A stretch of 35,456 nucleotides of DNA, taken from the NCBI RefSeq assembly GCF_900128525.1, contig NZ_FQTQ01000075.1:1-35456 (forward strand). The letters are read 5' to 3'. The first letter of the stretch is position 1. Each line of letters begins with the position of its first letter. Positions 8,708 to 18,471 of the stretch are shown here, piece after piece. This DNA is from a methanotrophic endosymbiont of Bathymodiolus puteoserpentis (Logatchev) (lineage in GTDB: Bacteria; Pseudomonadota; Gammaproteobacteria; Methylococcales; Methylomonadaceae). The notes beneath the pieces were generated by a model that searched no databases, had not been told where the DNA came from, and saw only the letters and a program-made list of their open reading frames with translations. The position numbers and the translations under genes were made by a program.

Positions 8708-9208
8708 CTAAGTATGTATCCAAACATGCACACCGATATTTACTTGATTGAATAAATCTAGCACATCAGCATTATGCATTCTAATACAGCCATGAGACTC
8801 AGGCTTTCCTTGCATTAAATGATCGGGGCAGCCATGAATATAAATATAACGCCAAGTGCTATCTACTACACCATAGCGGTTAAAGCCAGCTTCCAAGCCA
8901 CCTAGCCAGAGAATACGCGTTAAAATCCAATCACGATCTGGATTTTCTTGGCCCAGTTCAGCCGTATAAATTTCACCCGTTGCCCGCCGTCCCACAAAAA
9001 CAGTATTTAAAGGTTGACCGGCACCAATCTTGGCTCTAATTTTATGCCAGCCTCTTGGCGTACATTCAGAACCCATAAGCTCACCGGCACCATTTTTAGC
9101 TGTTGAAATAGGGTAACTTTGGATGACAACACGGTCTGCAATCAAATCTAAAGTTTGTGTTGCAATACAAACTTCAATATAGCGCTTGGGCAGAGTATCG
9201 CAATGCAT
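8708..9208 (-). CDS. L,D-transpeptidase (YkuD) catalytic-domain protein
   Basis: Single YkuD-domain protein. The active-site signature is present as IYIHGCPD followed by ESHGCIRMHN, where the Cys of SHGC is the nucleophile. Such enzymes make 3-3 crosslinks in peptidoglycan or attach proteins to it. I place the start at ATG 9208, four bases after the rlmD stop (166 aa). The frame also extends upstream to a TTG at 9232, which would overlap rlmD. Neither start gives a signal peptide or membrane anchor, which is unusual for a periplasmic activity. It appears co-transcribed with rlmD. Confidence 0.85.
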   Translation of the reverse strand: MHCDTLPKRYIEVCIATQTLDLIADRVVIQSYPISTAKNGAGELMGSECTPRGWHKIRAKIGAGQPLNTVFVGRRATGEIYTAELGQENPDRDWILTRILWLGGLEAGFNRYGVVDSTWRYIYIHGCPDHLMQGKPESHGCIRMHNADVLDLFNQVNIGVHVWIHT

Positions 9209-9212
9209 GGTT

Positions 9213-10550
9213 TTATTTTCTAAATAAAGCAATAGATTCTACATGCCCCGTTTGTGGAAACATATCCATAACCCCCGCTTTAACTAATGTATAGCCCATA
9301 TCATTGACTAAAATACCGGCATCTCTAGCCAGTGTAGAGGGGTTACAAGAAACATACATAATTAACTCTGGGTGCCATTTTTTCAGATTGGGCAAAACAT
9401 CCGCAGCACCCGCCCGTGAAGGATCTAACATAACTTTATTGTAGCTCTGTTGCGCCCATGCTTGACTGCTAACATCCTTACTTAAATCAGCAGCAAAAAA
9501 TTCAACATTCGTTAAATTATTTAATTGGGCATTGTCTTTAGCATGATTAACCAACGGCTGATCACCTTCAACACCGACTACATGCCCTGCTTTGGTTGCA
9601 ATAGGTAAAGTAAAGTTACCCAGACCACAGAATAAATCTAAAACACGATCATTTTCGTTAAAATCCATTGTCTGCATAACGCGGCTAATCATTTTACGAT
9701 TAATCTCATAGTTCACTTGGGTAAACATAGCTGGTTTAAAGCGGAAATGCACACCTTGGTCGGGCAAAGAATAAGTAAGCATCACTTCGGGCTCGCCTTC
9801 AATCGGTACTATGGTATCAGGGCCTTTAGACTGTAAGCACAGAGAAAGCTTATGCTCATGCCCAAAGCTACGCATAATTTCTTTATCTTCGGCAGTTGCA
9901 GGTTCTAAAACACGAAAGGCTAAAACACAATCTTTATCGCCAATAGCAACTTCAATTTGTGGAATCTTATCTTTAATGGTTAATTTACCTATCATTTCAG
10001 ATAGAGCCATTAACTTTTCACCGACAATCGGATTCATCACTTTGCAGCTTTCAATTTCAGCTAAGAACTGATTTCGACGCTCACGAAACCCAACTAATAC
10101 ACGACCTTTTTTAGCGACATACTTCACGCCCATACGGGCTTTTTGACGATACCCCCAATGTGGCCCTGTAAGTGGTTCCCAAACTTCAGGGATAGTCACC
10201 TTACCAATACGTTGAAACTGATCAACTAATAACGCTTGCTTGAAGCTTATCTGGGCCGCATCTTCTACATGCTGAAAACTACAACCTCCACACTTGCCAA
10301 AGTGTTCACACTTCGCATCAACACGCTCAGGTGCACGCGTAAATAGTGTTTCCACTCTACCTTCAGCATAATCTTTACGACTATCGGTATAAATAAATTC
10401 TAGCTCTTCACCCGGTAAAGCTTCATCAATAAAAATGACTTTGCCATCAACATGAGCAACACCACGCCCATCATGGGCCAAGGATTCAATAGTTACTTTT
10501 ACTGCTGCTTCAGGTAATTTCTTTTTTCTAGGGGAACGTCTACGTGCCAT
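9213..10550 (-). CDS. rlmD: 23S rRNA (uracil-1939-C5)-methyltransferase RlmD
   Basis: Adds the C5 methyl of m5U1939 in 23S rRNA. A TRAM RNA-binding domain occupies about residues 14-72. The [4Fe-4S] cysteines are Cys81, Cys87, Cys90 and Cys169, almost exactly the E. coli RlmD positions. The SAM-binding motif DLFCGLGNFTLPIA is at about 305-318, LDPSRAGA at about 375-382, and the catalytic Cys402 lies in SCNPSTLARD. Length is 445 aa against 433 in E. coli. The basic N-terminus (ARRRSPRKKK) fits an rRNA enzyme. It lies downstream of cysM on the same strand, as in many gammaproteobacteria, but a REP pair separates them. Confidence 0.95.
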   Translation of the reverse strand: MARRRSPRKKKLPEAAVKVTIESLAHDGRGVAHVDGKVIFIDEALPGEELEFIYTDSRKDYAEGRVETLFTRAPERVDAKCEHFGKCGGCSFQHVEDAAQISFKQALLVDQFQRIGKVTIPEVWEPLTGPHWGYRQKARMGVKYVAKKGRVLVGFRERRNQFLAEIESCKVMNPIVGEKLMALSEMIGKLTIKDKIPQIEVAIGDKDCVLAFRVLEPATAEDKEIMRSFGHEHKLSLCLQSKGPDTIVPIEGEPEVMLTYSLPDQGVHFRFKPAMFTQVNYEINRKMISRVMQTMDFNENDRVLDLFCGLGNFTLPIATKAGHVVGVEGDQPLVNHAKDNAQLNNLTNVEFFAADLSKDVSSQAWAQQSYNKVMLDPSRAGAADVLPNLKKWHPELIMYVSCNPSTLARDAGILVNDMGYTLVKAGVMDMFPQTGHVESIALFRK

Positions 10551-10615
10551 GTTTTTCTTTTTGAGTTATATAAGTAAATGGGCTACGAACTTAAAATGCT
10601 ACGTTCACCCTATTT

Positions 10616-10671
10616 GTAGGACGGACTTCAGTCCGCTTTTTTAGCAATGGAGGGCTGAAGTCCACCCTACG
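10616..10671. repeat. REP pair (BIME-like) between cysM and rlmD
   Basis: GTAGG-ACGGACTTCAGTCCGC (10616-10636) and GGGCTGAAGTCCACCCTACG (10652-10671) are imperfect inverted copies of one short palindromic unit around a 15-base spacer. The left unit contains the palindrome CGGACT-TC-AGTCCG followed by CTTTTTT, so it could also terminate + strand transcripts. Such pairs are dispersed non-coding elements in gammaproteobacteria and are usually mobilised by RAYT transposases; no such transposase is in the window. Confidence 0.72.
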
Positions 10672-10700
10672 AGTTATTATCTGTTTCGCCTTACGCGAGA

Positions 10701-11591
10701 TTAACTAGGAAATACCCCAGTAGATAGGTAACGGTCGCCACGATCACAGATAATCGCAACTATGGTTGCATTTTCAACTTCTTGTGCGAGCCTTAATGCC
10801 GCCGCAACAGCACCACCGGATGAAACGCCACCAAAAATTCCTTCTTGAGTCGCTAAATCACGCATGGTTTGCTCGGCTGTTTGTTGATCCATATTCATGA
10901 TTTTATCAACGCGTGTTGCTTGATAGATTTTAGGTAAATATTCTACAGGCCACCGGCGTATACCAGGAATTTTAGCACCATCTTCAGGCTGTACGCCTAC
11001 TATCTGTACTTCTGGATTTTGTTCTTTTAAAAATTTCGATGTGCCCATAATAGTACCCGTTGTTCCCATGGCGCTGACAAAATGCGTGATTTGGCCTTGT
11101 GTATCACGCCAAATTTCAGGGCCTGTTCCTTCATAATGCGCTCTAGGATTATCAGGGTTAGAAAACTGATCTAGAATACGACCTTTACCTTCTGCTTCCA
11201 TTTCCCTAGCAAAATCAATAGCCGCTTCCATACTACCTACAGCAGGCGTTAAGATAATTTCGGCACCATAAGCTTTCATTGATGCTCGGCGCTCACTACT
11301 CATATTATCTGGCATAATTAAGGTCATTTTATAACCTTTAATTGCCGCAGCCATAGCTAATGCAATACCCGTATTGCCGCTAGTTGCTTCAATTAAACGA
11401 TCACCTGGCTTAATCTCACCACGTGCTTCTGCATGTTTAATCATGCTTATGGCTGGACGGTCTTTTACTGACCCCGCGGGATTATTGCCTTCGAGTTTAA
11501 CTAAAACGGTATTAGAACTTTGCTTGATCAAGCGCTGCAATTTAACTAAAGGCGTATTACCTATAAAGGCTTCGATGGTTGAATAAGTCAT
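10701..11591 (-). CDS. cysM: Cysteine synthase B (PLP-dependent)
   Basis: Makes L-cysteine from O-acetylserine and sulfide, or S-sulfocysteine when thiosulfate is the donor. The PLP Lys43 lies in NPAGSVKDRPA. The substrate loop EATSGNTGIALA and the phosphate-binding GTTGTIMG are intact. The sequence follows E. coli CysM closely along its length (IGNTPLVKLQR, PDNMSSERRASMKAYGAE, PGIRRWPVEYLP, AIICDRGDRYLSTGVF), which favours CysM over CysK. Length is 296 aa. CysM's use of thiosulfate may matter here, because sox genes are encoded 11 kb away. The 132-base spacer on its 5' side holds no recognisable signal. Confidence 0.95.
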   Translation of the reverse strand: MTYSTIEAFIGNTPLVKLQRLIKQSSNTVLVKLEGNNPAGSVKDRPAISMIKHAEARGEIKPGDRLIEATSGNTGIALAMAAAIKGYKMTLIMPDNMSSERRASMKAYGAEIILTPAVGSMEAAIDFAREMEAEGKGRILDQFSNPDNPRAHYEGTGPEIWRDTQGQITHFVSAMGTTGTIMGTSKFLKEQNPEVQIVGVQPEDGAKIPGIRRWPVEYLPKIYQATRVDKIMNMDQQTAEQTMRDLATQEGIFGGVSSGGAVAAALRLAQEVENATIVAIICDRGDRYLSTGVFPS

Positions 11592-11723
11592 GGTAAAAGA
11601 TGTAAATAACGATAAATATTAAATATAAGTGAATATGTCGAAGGTTTTAGCCACGACTTGTATCAATGCTGCAGTTAAAAGTCCCTTCCACTAATGGTAA
11701 GAAAAACTCTATGCACGACTCTA

Positions 11724-13202
11724 CTACCGAGCAAACATAGTCACTAATCCTGTTAATTTAGCCACTTTATCTTCTGTTAATTGATCCCAAGAAAATTGCC
11801 ATTGCCAGTTCCCTTCTGTCGTACCTGGCGTATTCATACGGTCAGCACTGCCTAATTCTAAAATATCTTGCATCGGTACAATAGCTAAATTGGCAACTGA
11901 AGAAAAAGCTGTACCAATCAACAAATAAGGCATTGATGCTTGGGAATATCCTAAATAATGATAAATACGTTGTTTATCATGGTCATTGAGAGCGTTAAAC
12001 CAGCCTAAAGTCGTATCATTATCATGTGTTCCGGTATAGACAACATAGTTACGCTCGTAATTATGTGGTAAATATGGGTTGGCGGCAGTATCACCAAAGG
12101 CAAATTGTAATATTTTCATGCCAGGCAAGTTAAAATCCGTTCTAAGAGCCTCTACCTTTGCGGTAATAATACCTAAATCTTCGGCTACCAGTGGGATATT
12201 GCCAAATTCTTTTATTAAAGCGGTTAATAATTCTTTGCCTGGAGCTTCAACCCATGCGCCATTAATAGCCGTTTCTTCAGTCGCTGGAATTTCCCAAGCG
12301 GCCTCAAAACCGCGAAAATGGTCAATACGTAAAATATCAAACATTTCCAATTGGCTTTCTAGGCGTTTTTTCCACCATGTAAAACGTGTTCTTTTTAAGT
12401 ATTTCCAATCATAGTGAGGATTGCCCCAGCGTTGACCTGTGACAGAAAAATAATCAGGTGGAACGCCTGCAACAACCAGCATTTCGCCATTTTCATCTAA
12501 TTTAAAAACACGTCGGTTTGCCCAAACATCCGCACTATCGTAAGAAACGAAAATAGGAATATCACCAAATAATAAAACATTTCTTTCATTAGCATAAGTT
12601 TTAAGTGCCATCCATTGCGAATAGAAAATAAATTGCTCAAACTTAATGATTTCTATTGCTAAACCGAGCCTACGGCGCGCCTCTGTAATAGACTTAGTCT
12701 CTCGTTCTTTTAAATGTTGAGGCCATTGGCTCCAGCTTTGCCCAGAAAATTCATTACGTAAAGCAACAAATAATGAAAAATCATCTAACCAGCTCGCTTT
12801 ATCTTTACAGAAATCTAGGTAGGCCTGCTTTTCTTGGCTATCAGCTAAATTGATAAAGCCGGTGTAAGCCTTGGCAATTAAACAGTGCAAATCAAAACTA
12901 TTATCTGCTCTGCACATATCACATTGCTCAGTTTCTTGTAACCAGCCCTTCTGTTTAAGGCTCTCAAGGCAGATTAATGCTGGATTCCCCGCATGTGCTG
13001 ATAAACATTGATAAGGCGACCCATCGGCATGAGGCACGCCTAACGGCAAAGTTTGCCATACTTTAATGCCGGCATTATGCAGAAAATCGACAAAATGATA
13101 GGCCTCTTTGCCTAAGTTACCACGACCGTTATTATTAGGTAACGAGGTAATATGCAAGAGTACGCCTGCGCGTCTTTGGGATAATAAATTAATATCAGTC
13201 AC
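11724..13202 (-). CDS. malQ: 4-alpha-glucanotransferase (amylomaltase, GH77)
   Basis: Cytoplasmic enzyme that disproportionates maltodextrins by transferring alpha-1,4-glucan segments. GH77 hallmarks are present: the N-terminal RRAGVLLHITSLP, the catalytic nucleophile Asp in ILRIDHFRGFEAAW, the acid/base Glu in VAEDLGIIT, and the transition-state Asp in GTHDNDTTLGW. Its length of 492 aa matches the short plant/bacterial form without the extra N-terminal domains of E. coli MalQ. The start is GTG 13202, supported by AAAGGA about six bases upstream. It is the third gene of glgC-GH57-malQ, 23 bases after the GH57 stop. Confidence 0.95.
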   Translation of the reverse strand: MTDINLLSQRRAGVLLHITSLPNNNGRGNLGKEAYHFVDFLHNAGIKVWQTLPLGVPHADGSPYQCLSAHAGNPALICLESLKQKGWLQETEQCDMCRADNSFDLHCLIAKAYTGFINLADSQEKQAYLDFCKDKASWLDDFSLFVALRNEFSGQSWSQWPQHLKERETKSITEARRRLGLAIEIIKFEQFIFYSQWMALKTYANERNVLLFGDIPIFVSYDSADVWANRRVFKLDENGEMLVVAGVPPDYFSVTGQRWGNPHYDWKYLKRTRFTWWKKRLESQLEMFDILRIDHFRGFEAAWEIPATEETAINGAWVEAPGKELLTALIKEFGNIPLVAEDLGIITAKVEALRTDFNLPGMKILQFAFGDTAANPYLPHNYERNYVVYTGTHDNDTTLGWFNALNDHDKQRIYHYLGYSQASMPYLLIGTAFSSVANLAIVPMQDILELGSADRMNTPGTTEGNWQWQFSWDQLTEDKVAKLTGLVTMFAR

Positions 13203-13225
13203 ATTACGTCCTTTAAGAGAGTCAC

Positions 13226-14914
13226 TTAATCAGTACCTTTACGCATAGTACCGCCCATAGCGGGTGCGCCTGAACCCTGAGTAAAAGATAACGCTAAATA
13301 GGCAGGCACTTCTTCACCTAAAATAGAGTATAAATTAGCTAAATTTAAGCGAAATTGTTTTTCAAAACTACTGACGGCTTGCCCAGGATTATAATCCCCG
13401 AACCACCAAAACCAATCTGAGCCTTCACAAACCGCTAACTGGAATTCAGCTTCCATCACTTGCATTTTCGATAAACGCCCTGTTGCTCGCACCTTATCAA
13501 AAGCCCATTTGGCATCCCCTAACATATCCCAGCCACGATTTTTGTCAGGATCACCGATCCAAGTAGAAAAAGTACCATACACCCAGCTTCCTGCCATCAG
13601 TTTTGGTAGCTCTTTAACTGTCACTTGGGCTGCTAAACATTCTGAAAATGTAGTTAACTCTATATCAGAATGATTAGCTAGGCGCTGATAAAATGCACTT
13701 AAAAAATGATAGGCATTATCTGGATAATATTCCCATGCATTTTCACCATCCATAATAATCGACACAACACTATCATCCGATTCATTTTTAGCAATTGTTT
13801 CTAGGTGATGAATCATATCATTCACGGCATCATCCGCATGCCATTTAGAATATTTAAAGCCAATTAAATCAGATAAGCCATCATCACGAAAAAAACAGGG
13901 AATTTTTGTCCCTTTTACTTGAAAAGGATGATGTACGCCAATATCACTGCCAAGCCCTGATAGGCTTAAACTATTATGTAAAACTTGTCCACCTGTTGCA
14001 GTCCACGAGAACCCAGCCTCTTGGATTATTTTTAAAGTAGGCGTACTAATTGCGCCTTCTGCCGGCCAGCAGCCTTCAGGAATAAAGCCAAAAAAGCGCT
14101 TAAAAGTCACAAGCCCTTGTTTAATATGCCATTTCGCTCTTTCTTCTCCACCAGGGTAAGTATCCAGCTCGGGAAGCGGTGCTCCTGGCATCGCTTCATG
14201 CGTGGATTTGATATCCAAGAGTAAAGGTATAATCGGATGTGCATAAGGCGTGACTGAAAGTTCAATTCTACCTTTAGTTGCCAAGGATTTATAACGACAA
14301 ATCACTGTAGATAACAATTCCCCAATAACTTCAATAATTTCTAAGCGATCATGCAAGGTAAAATTGCGCTCTTTAGCAATTAGTCGCTGTATTCTGGCAT
14401 CTGATAATTTAACCGTCTCCCCCATCCAAGCAAGATGATACCAAACTAAAAAATCATCGATAAACTGCGCATTAATATACTGCATGGTATCCGCATGACT
14501 TTGCACCCATTCTGCCATTTGTACCAAGTTTTTAAACGCCGGGTAACGATCAATCTGGCGCTCTCGATTAGCACGCATACAGTTACTGATTAATTCTTGC
14601 CGATCATCAATATTAGCTGGAATGGCTGAAGTAGCAAGTGCAGCTAATAAAGGGTCTTTCATTTCTATATGATCATGCAAAAAACAATTGACTTGTTTTG
14701 CATAATCTTCAATTTGCTCCAATAAAATAGGTGCAAAATTAACCACGGCTTTAGCATTAGGCACGGCTTCTAAGTGTGCAACCATATCTACATAATCTTT
14801 GATAACATGTAGATAAGTCCACGGCAATTGAAACTCTCCCGTTTGTAAATTTCGATATTCTGGCTGGTGCATATGCCAGCATAAAACGAGTTTCAATTTT
14901 TTCTTATCTGACAT
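13226..14914 (-). CDS. GH57 glycoside hydrolase (amylase/amylopullulanase-like)
   Basis: 562 aa cytoplasmic alpha-glucan-active enzyme. GH57 regions visible are WHMHQPEYR (14-21), [10 protein letters not shown] (223-232), [10 protein letters not shown] (281-290) with the presumed nucleophile Glu286, and [12 protein letters not shown] (387-397) with the presumed acid/base Asp389. The HMHQPEYR and DGENAWE motifs place it with the amylase/amylopullulanase-type GH57 group rather than the branching-enzyme group encoded at 106-1593. Hydrolase and transferase activities cannot be told apart from motifs. Its ATG lies inside the end of glgC (11-base overlap), so it is probably translationally coupled to GlgC. 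No signal peptide, which supports an intracellular glycogen role. Confidence 0.88.
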   Translation of the reverse strand: MSDKKKLKLVLCWHMHQPEYRNLQTGEFQLPWTYLHVIKDYVDMVAHLEAVPNAKAVVNFAPILLEQIEDYAKQVNCFLHDHIEMKDPLLAALATSAIPANIDDRQELISNCMRANRERQIDRYPAFKNLVQMAEWVQSHADTMQYINAQFIDDFLVWYHLAWMGETVKLSDARIQRLIAKERNFTLHDRLEIIEVIGELLSTVICRYKSLATKGRIELSVTPYAHPIIPLLLDIKSTHEAMPGAPLPELDTYPGGEERAKWHIKQGLVTFKRFFGFIPEGCWPAEGAISTPTLKIIQEAGFSWTATGGQVLHNSLSLSGLGSDIGVHHPFQVKGTKIPCFFRDDGLSDLIGFKYSKWHADDAVNDMIHHLETIAKNESDDSVVSIIMDGENAWEYYPDNAYHFLSAFYQRLANHSDIELTTFSECLAAQVTVKELPKLMAGSWVYGTFSTWIGDPDKNRGWDMLGDAKWAFDKVRATGRLSKMQVMEAEFQLAVCEGSDWFWWFGDYNPGQAVSSFEKQFRLNLANLYSILGEEVPAYLALSFTQGSGAPAMGGTMRKGTD

Positions 14915-16184
14915 AGTGACGTCTTTGCCCCAACATATCTGGAGTTACTAAGACAATACCGCCAGGACTTACATGAAAGCGCCGTTCATCTTCTGCCCGA
15001 TCTTCGCCAATAATCGTCCCTTCGGGTACTTGACAGCCTTTTTCAATAATTGCTTTAGTAATACGACAGTGCCGTGCAATATTGACTTCAGGTAATAGCA
15101 ATGAGTCTTGAATAGTACTATAAGAGTTAACTCTCACCTCTGAGAATAATAGCGAATGCCGAATGGTTGACCCAGAGATAACACAACCTCCAGAAACCAT
15201 CGAATCAACGGCTTGGCCGCGCCTATCATCATCATCAAAAACAAATTTTGCTGGCGGTGTTTGCACTTGATGCGTCCAAATAGGCCATGTTTGGTCATAT
15301 AAATTGAGGTCAGGTTTAACGCCAATTAATTCCATATTAGCTGCCCAGTAAGCATCAATCGTACCTACATCGCGCCAGTAACTTTGTTCGCCACTTTGCA
15401 AGTCTAAGAATGGATACGCATTAACATTATATTCTTCAATAACAGAAGGAATAATGTCATGCCCAAAATCATGAGTAGACGCTGAATTATCAGCATCCTT
15501 TAATAATTGTTCAAACAAAAAATCAGTATTGAATATATAAATCCCCATCGAAGCTAGGGCTCTATCTGATTTATGCGGCATAGTCGGCGGATTAGCAGGT
15601 TTTTCAACAAAAGCTTTGACGCGCCTATTTTCATCAACGGCCATGACACCAAAATCTTTAGCTTCCTCTAAAGAAACCTCCAAACAGCCAATAGTTAACT
15701 CAGCCCCCTGTTCAACATGATCTGCCAGCATTGCGCCATAGTCCATTTTATAAATATGATCGCCCGCCAAAATAACAATATGGTCAGGCGTGCGACTGCG
15801 TAATATATCAATATTTTGATAAATAGCATCAGCAGTGCCTTGATACCAAGAACCCTCGCTATGCCTTTGCTGTGCTGGCATTAAATCAACATATTCACCA
15901 AATTCACCACGTAAAAATCCCCAACCTTGTTGTATGTGTCGAATCAAAGAATCTGATTTATACTGTGTTAAAACTCCAACTTTACGAATACCAGAATTAA
16001 TGCAATTTGATAAAGGAAAATCGATAATACGAAACTTTCCGCCAAAAGGAACAGCAGGCTTAGCACGCCAATCTGTCATATTTTTCAGCCGAGAGCCGCG
16101 CCCACCTGCTAAAATTAAAGCAATCGTATTACGCGTTAAATGGCTGACAAAACGATCATGATGTTGCGATTTTTCGTACGACAT
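14904..16184 (-). CDS. glgC: Glucose-1-phosphate adenylyltransferase
   Basis: First committed step of glycogen synthesis: ATP and glucose-1-phosphate give ADP-glucose. The N-terminal nucleotidyltransferase domain has [31 protein letters not shown], the [21 protein letters not shown] stretch and [11 protein letters not shown]. The C-terminal left-handed beta-helix follows (about 300-426), with hexapeptide-like repeats such as [11 protein letters not shown]. Length is 426 aa, the normal size. The start has a strong ribosome site (AGAGGA, five bases before ATG 16184). It leads glgC-GH57-malQ and is divergent from glgB-glgA. Confidence 0.96.
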   Translation of the reverse strand: MSYEKSQHHDRFVSHLTRNTIALILAGGRGSRLKNMTDWRAKPAVPFGGKFRIIDFPLSNCINSGIRKVGVLTQYKSDSLIRHIQQGWGFLRGEFGEYVDLMPAQQRHSEGSWYQGTADAIYQNIDILRSRTPDHIVILAGDHIYKMDYGAMLADHVEQGAELTIGCLEVSLEEAKDFGVMAVDENRRVKAFVEKPANPPTMPHKSDRALASMGIYIFNTDFLFEQLLKDADNSASTHDFGHDIIPSVIEEYNVNAYPFLDLQSGEQSYWRDVGTIDAYWAANMELIGVKPDLNLYDQTWPIWTHQVQTPPAKFVFDDDDRRGQAVDSMVSGGCVISGSTIRHSLLFSEVRVNSYSTIQDSLLLPEVNIARHCRITKAIIEKGCQVPEGTIIGEDRAEDERRFHVSPGGIVLVTPDMLGQRRHYVR

Positions 16185-16279
16185 AGATTTCCTCTTTTAT
16201 TAAATAGGTTATTACATTCGAACTTTAATTTGTTACTATTCTAAGAAAACTAATTCTACTATACCTGAGGCATTGCAAA
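16185..16279. promoter_or_regulatory. Divergent glgC / glgB intergenic region
   Basis: This AT-rich 95-base spacer must hold the promoters for both glycogen operons if they are transcribed separately. Ribosome sites are clear at both ends (AGAGGA for glgC, TGAGG for glgB). I could not single out convincing -35/-10 pairs or an operator. Confidence 0.4.
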
Positions 16280-18469
16280 ATGAACAAGCTAAACAAGCCA
16301 ACAAAAACAAATCCGCTTGATTCTGAATTGTTAAAAATATCTGAAGCAAAGCATCATGACCCGTTTTCCATTCTTGGACGGCATAAAAAAAATGGCAAAA
16401 CAACCGTCACAGTTTATTTGCCTTATGTTGAAACCGTAGAAATTGCTATCCCTAAAATTCAACTACAACGTATACCTGATACTGATTTTTTTCAAGCCCA
16501 TATTATAAACGACACAGCATTACCACAATATTACCAGTTAAAGTGTATTGATAAAGCCGGCAATCAACACACGCAATATGACCCCTATTCTTTCGGTTCT
16601 CAGCTTCCTGAATTTGATCAACACCTATTTTCTGAAGGCCGACATTGGCATATTTATAAAAAATTAGGTGCCCATTTACACACAGTTGATAACATCGAAG
16701 GCGTGCTATTTACTGTTTGGGCACCCAATGCGGGTCGCGTCAGTGTTATTTCTGAGTTTAATTCTTGGGATGGTCGCTGTCACCCCATGCGCATTTTAGG
16801 TGGCAGCGGTATATGGGAAATTTTTATCCCAGGGGTAGAGGTTGGCTGCTTATATAAATATGAAATCTTAAACCGCAATACCAACCAAATTTCGGTTAAA
16901 ACTGACCCTTATGCACAACAGTTTGAGTTTCGCCCACAAACAGCCTCAGTCGTTGTCGATGAAGCTGAATATACTTGGAACGATGATACTTGGATGACTA
17001 AGCGCCCTAAGCATGACTGGCTACATGAAGCTATGTCAACTTATGAAGTACACCTAGGATCATGGAAACGCGATGCGCAAGGGAATTTCCTAAACTACCG
17101 AGACCTAGCTCATGAATTAGTTGATTATGTCACCTATATGGGATTCACTCATATCGAGCTATTACCGATTACCGAGCACCCTCTTGATGCTTCATGGGGC
17201 TATCAAACGACGGGGTATTTCGCACCTACTAGTCGCCATGGTAGTTCAGATGATTTCCGTTATTTTATTGATTATTGCCACCAACATAATATTAGTATTA
17301 TTCTCGACTGGGTTCCTGCTCACTTTCCCAAAGATGATTTTGCCTTAGCACGTTTTGATGGCAGTGCGCTGTACGAGCATGAAGACCCACGTAAGGGTGA
17401 ACATCGTGACTGGGGGACATTGATTTATAATTACAGTCGCAATGAAGTACGCAACTTTTTATTATCCAGTGCTTATTTTTGGCTAGAAGAATTTCACTTA
17501 GACGGCTTACGTGTTGATGCCGTCGCATCTATGCTTTACCTCGATTATTCTCGTGAAGAAGATGACTGGGTGCCCAATCAGTATGGTGGTAATGAAAACC
17601 TAGAAGCCATTGATTTTCTACGTGAATTAAATACCGTTACTCACGAGCAACACCCTGGAACGGTCGTTATTGCTGAAGAATCAACGTCTTGGCCACAGGT
17701 AACCCGCCCTACTTGGACGGGCGGCTTAGGTTTTTCTATGAAGTGGAATATGGGCTGGATGCACGATATACTGTCCTATATGCAGCAAGACCCTATACAT
17801 CGCCGCCACCATCATGATCAGTTAACTTTCGGTATGCTCTATGCTTTTACCGAAAATTTCATGTTACCTTTTTCACATGATGAAGTCGTTCATGGTAAAG
17901 GCTCTATGCTAAATAAAATGCCAGGCGACGAATGGCAGAAATTTGCCAACTTACGTTTGCTTTATACCTTTATGTTTACTTACCCAGGTAAGAAATTACT
18001 GTTTATGGGCTGTGATATTGCACAGGGAACTGAGTGGAATTTCAATCAATCTTTAGATTGGTATGTCCTGGATTATTCTTACCATAAAGGCATACAAACT
18101 CTAGTCAAAGACTTAAATAAACTCTATGTCAAACACCCTGCGTTGTTTCAGCATGACTTTGATAACCAGGGTTTTGAATGGATTGACTGTCATGATGTTG
18201 AGCAATCCGTTATTAGTTTTACCCGTAAAACTGAACAAGAAACGTTAATTGTTATTTTAAATTTCACTCCTGTACCTAGAGAGAACTACCGTATTGGTGT
18301 ACCAAGACCAGGTACTTATCATGAAATTTTTAATTCTGATTCCGAGTATTATGCAGGTAGTAATACAGGTAATGGTTATATCGTGTCTGAGGATACGCCT
18401 TGGATGAATCAAGAACAATCACTCAATCTAACCATTCCCCCTTTAGCAGGCATTGTTTTAAAATTATAG
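16280..18469 (+). CDS. glgB: 1,4-alpha-glucan branching enzyme (GH13, GlgB)
   Basis: Introduces alpha-1,6 branches into glycogen. At 729 aa it carries the N1 module (about 10-110), a CBM48 module (about 135-230, with [20 protein letters not shown]), the GH13 barrel and a C-terminal beta domain. Catalytic residues are the nucleophile Asp413 in [13 protein letters not shown] and acid/base Glu466 in VIAEEST; the third Asp lies in [14 protein letters not shown]. The positions closely parallel those of E. coli GlgB (728 aa). A TGAGG lies about nine bases before the ATG. Only two bases separate its stop from glgA. Confidence 0.97.
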   Translation: MNKLNKPTKTNPLDSELLKISEAKHHDPFSILGRHKKNGKTTVTVYLPYVETVEIAIPKIQLQRIPDTDFFQAHIINDTALPQYYQLKCIDKAGNQHTQYDPYSFGSQLPEFDQHLFSEGRHWHIYKKLGAHLHTVDNIEGVLFTVWAPNAGRVSVISEFNSWDGRCHPMRILGGSGIWEIFIPGVEVGCLYKYEILNRNTNQISVKTDPYAQQFEFRPQTASVVVDEAEYTWNDDTWMTKRPKHDWLHEAMSTYEVHLGSWKRDAQGNFLNYRDLAHELVDYVTYMGFTHIELLPITEHPLDASWGYQTTGYFAPTSRHGSSDDFRYFIDYCHQHNISIILDWVPAHFPKDDFALARFDGSALYEHEDPRKGEHRDWGTLIYNYSRNEVRNFLLSSAYFWLEEFHLDGLRVDAVASMLYLDYSREEDDWVPNQYGGNENLEAIDFLRELNTVTHEQHPGTVVIAEESTSWPQVTRPTWTGGLGFSMKWNMGWMHDILSYMQQDPIHRRHHHDQLTFGMLYAFTENFMLPFSHDEVVHGKGSMLNKMPGDEWQKFANLRLLYTFMFTYPGKKLLFMGCDIAQGTEWNFNQSLDWYVLDYSYHKGIQTLVKDLNKLYVKHPALFQHDFDNQGFEWIDCHDVEQSVISFTRKTEQETLIVILNFTPVPRENYRIGVPRPGTYHEIFNSDSEYYAGSNTGNGYIVSEDTPWMNQEQSLNLTIPPLAGIVLKL

Positions 18470-18471
18470 TT

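Noticed and set aside
9209-9232. TTG start for the L,D-transpeptidase overlapping rlmD
   Set aside because: ATG 9208 lies just after the rlmD stop and preserves the whole domain; the extension adds no signal peptide.
17298-17528. Minus-strand frame within glgB
   Set aside because: It is a shadow of the conserved GH13 catalytic core and has no recognisable protein.
18400-18471. N-terminal extension of glgA
   Set aside because: It lies wholly inside glgB in another frame; MKKILFVTSEVHP at 18472 is the family's normal start and gives the E. coli length.
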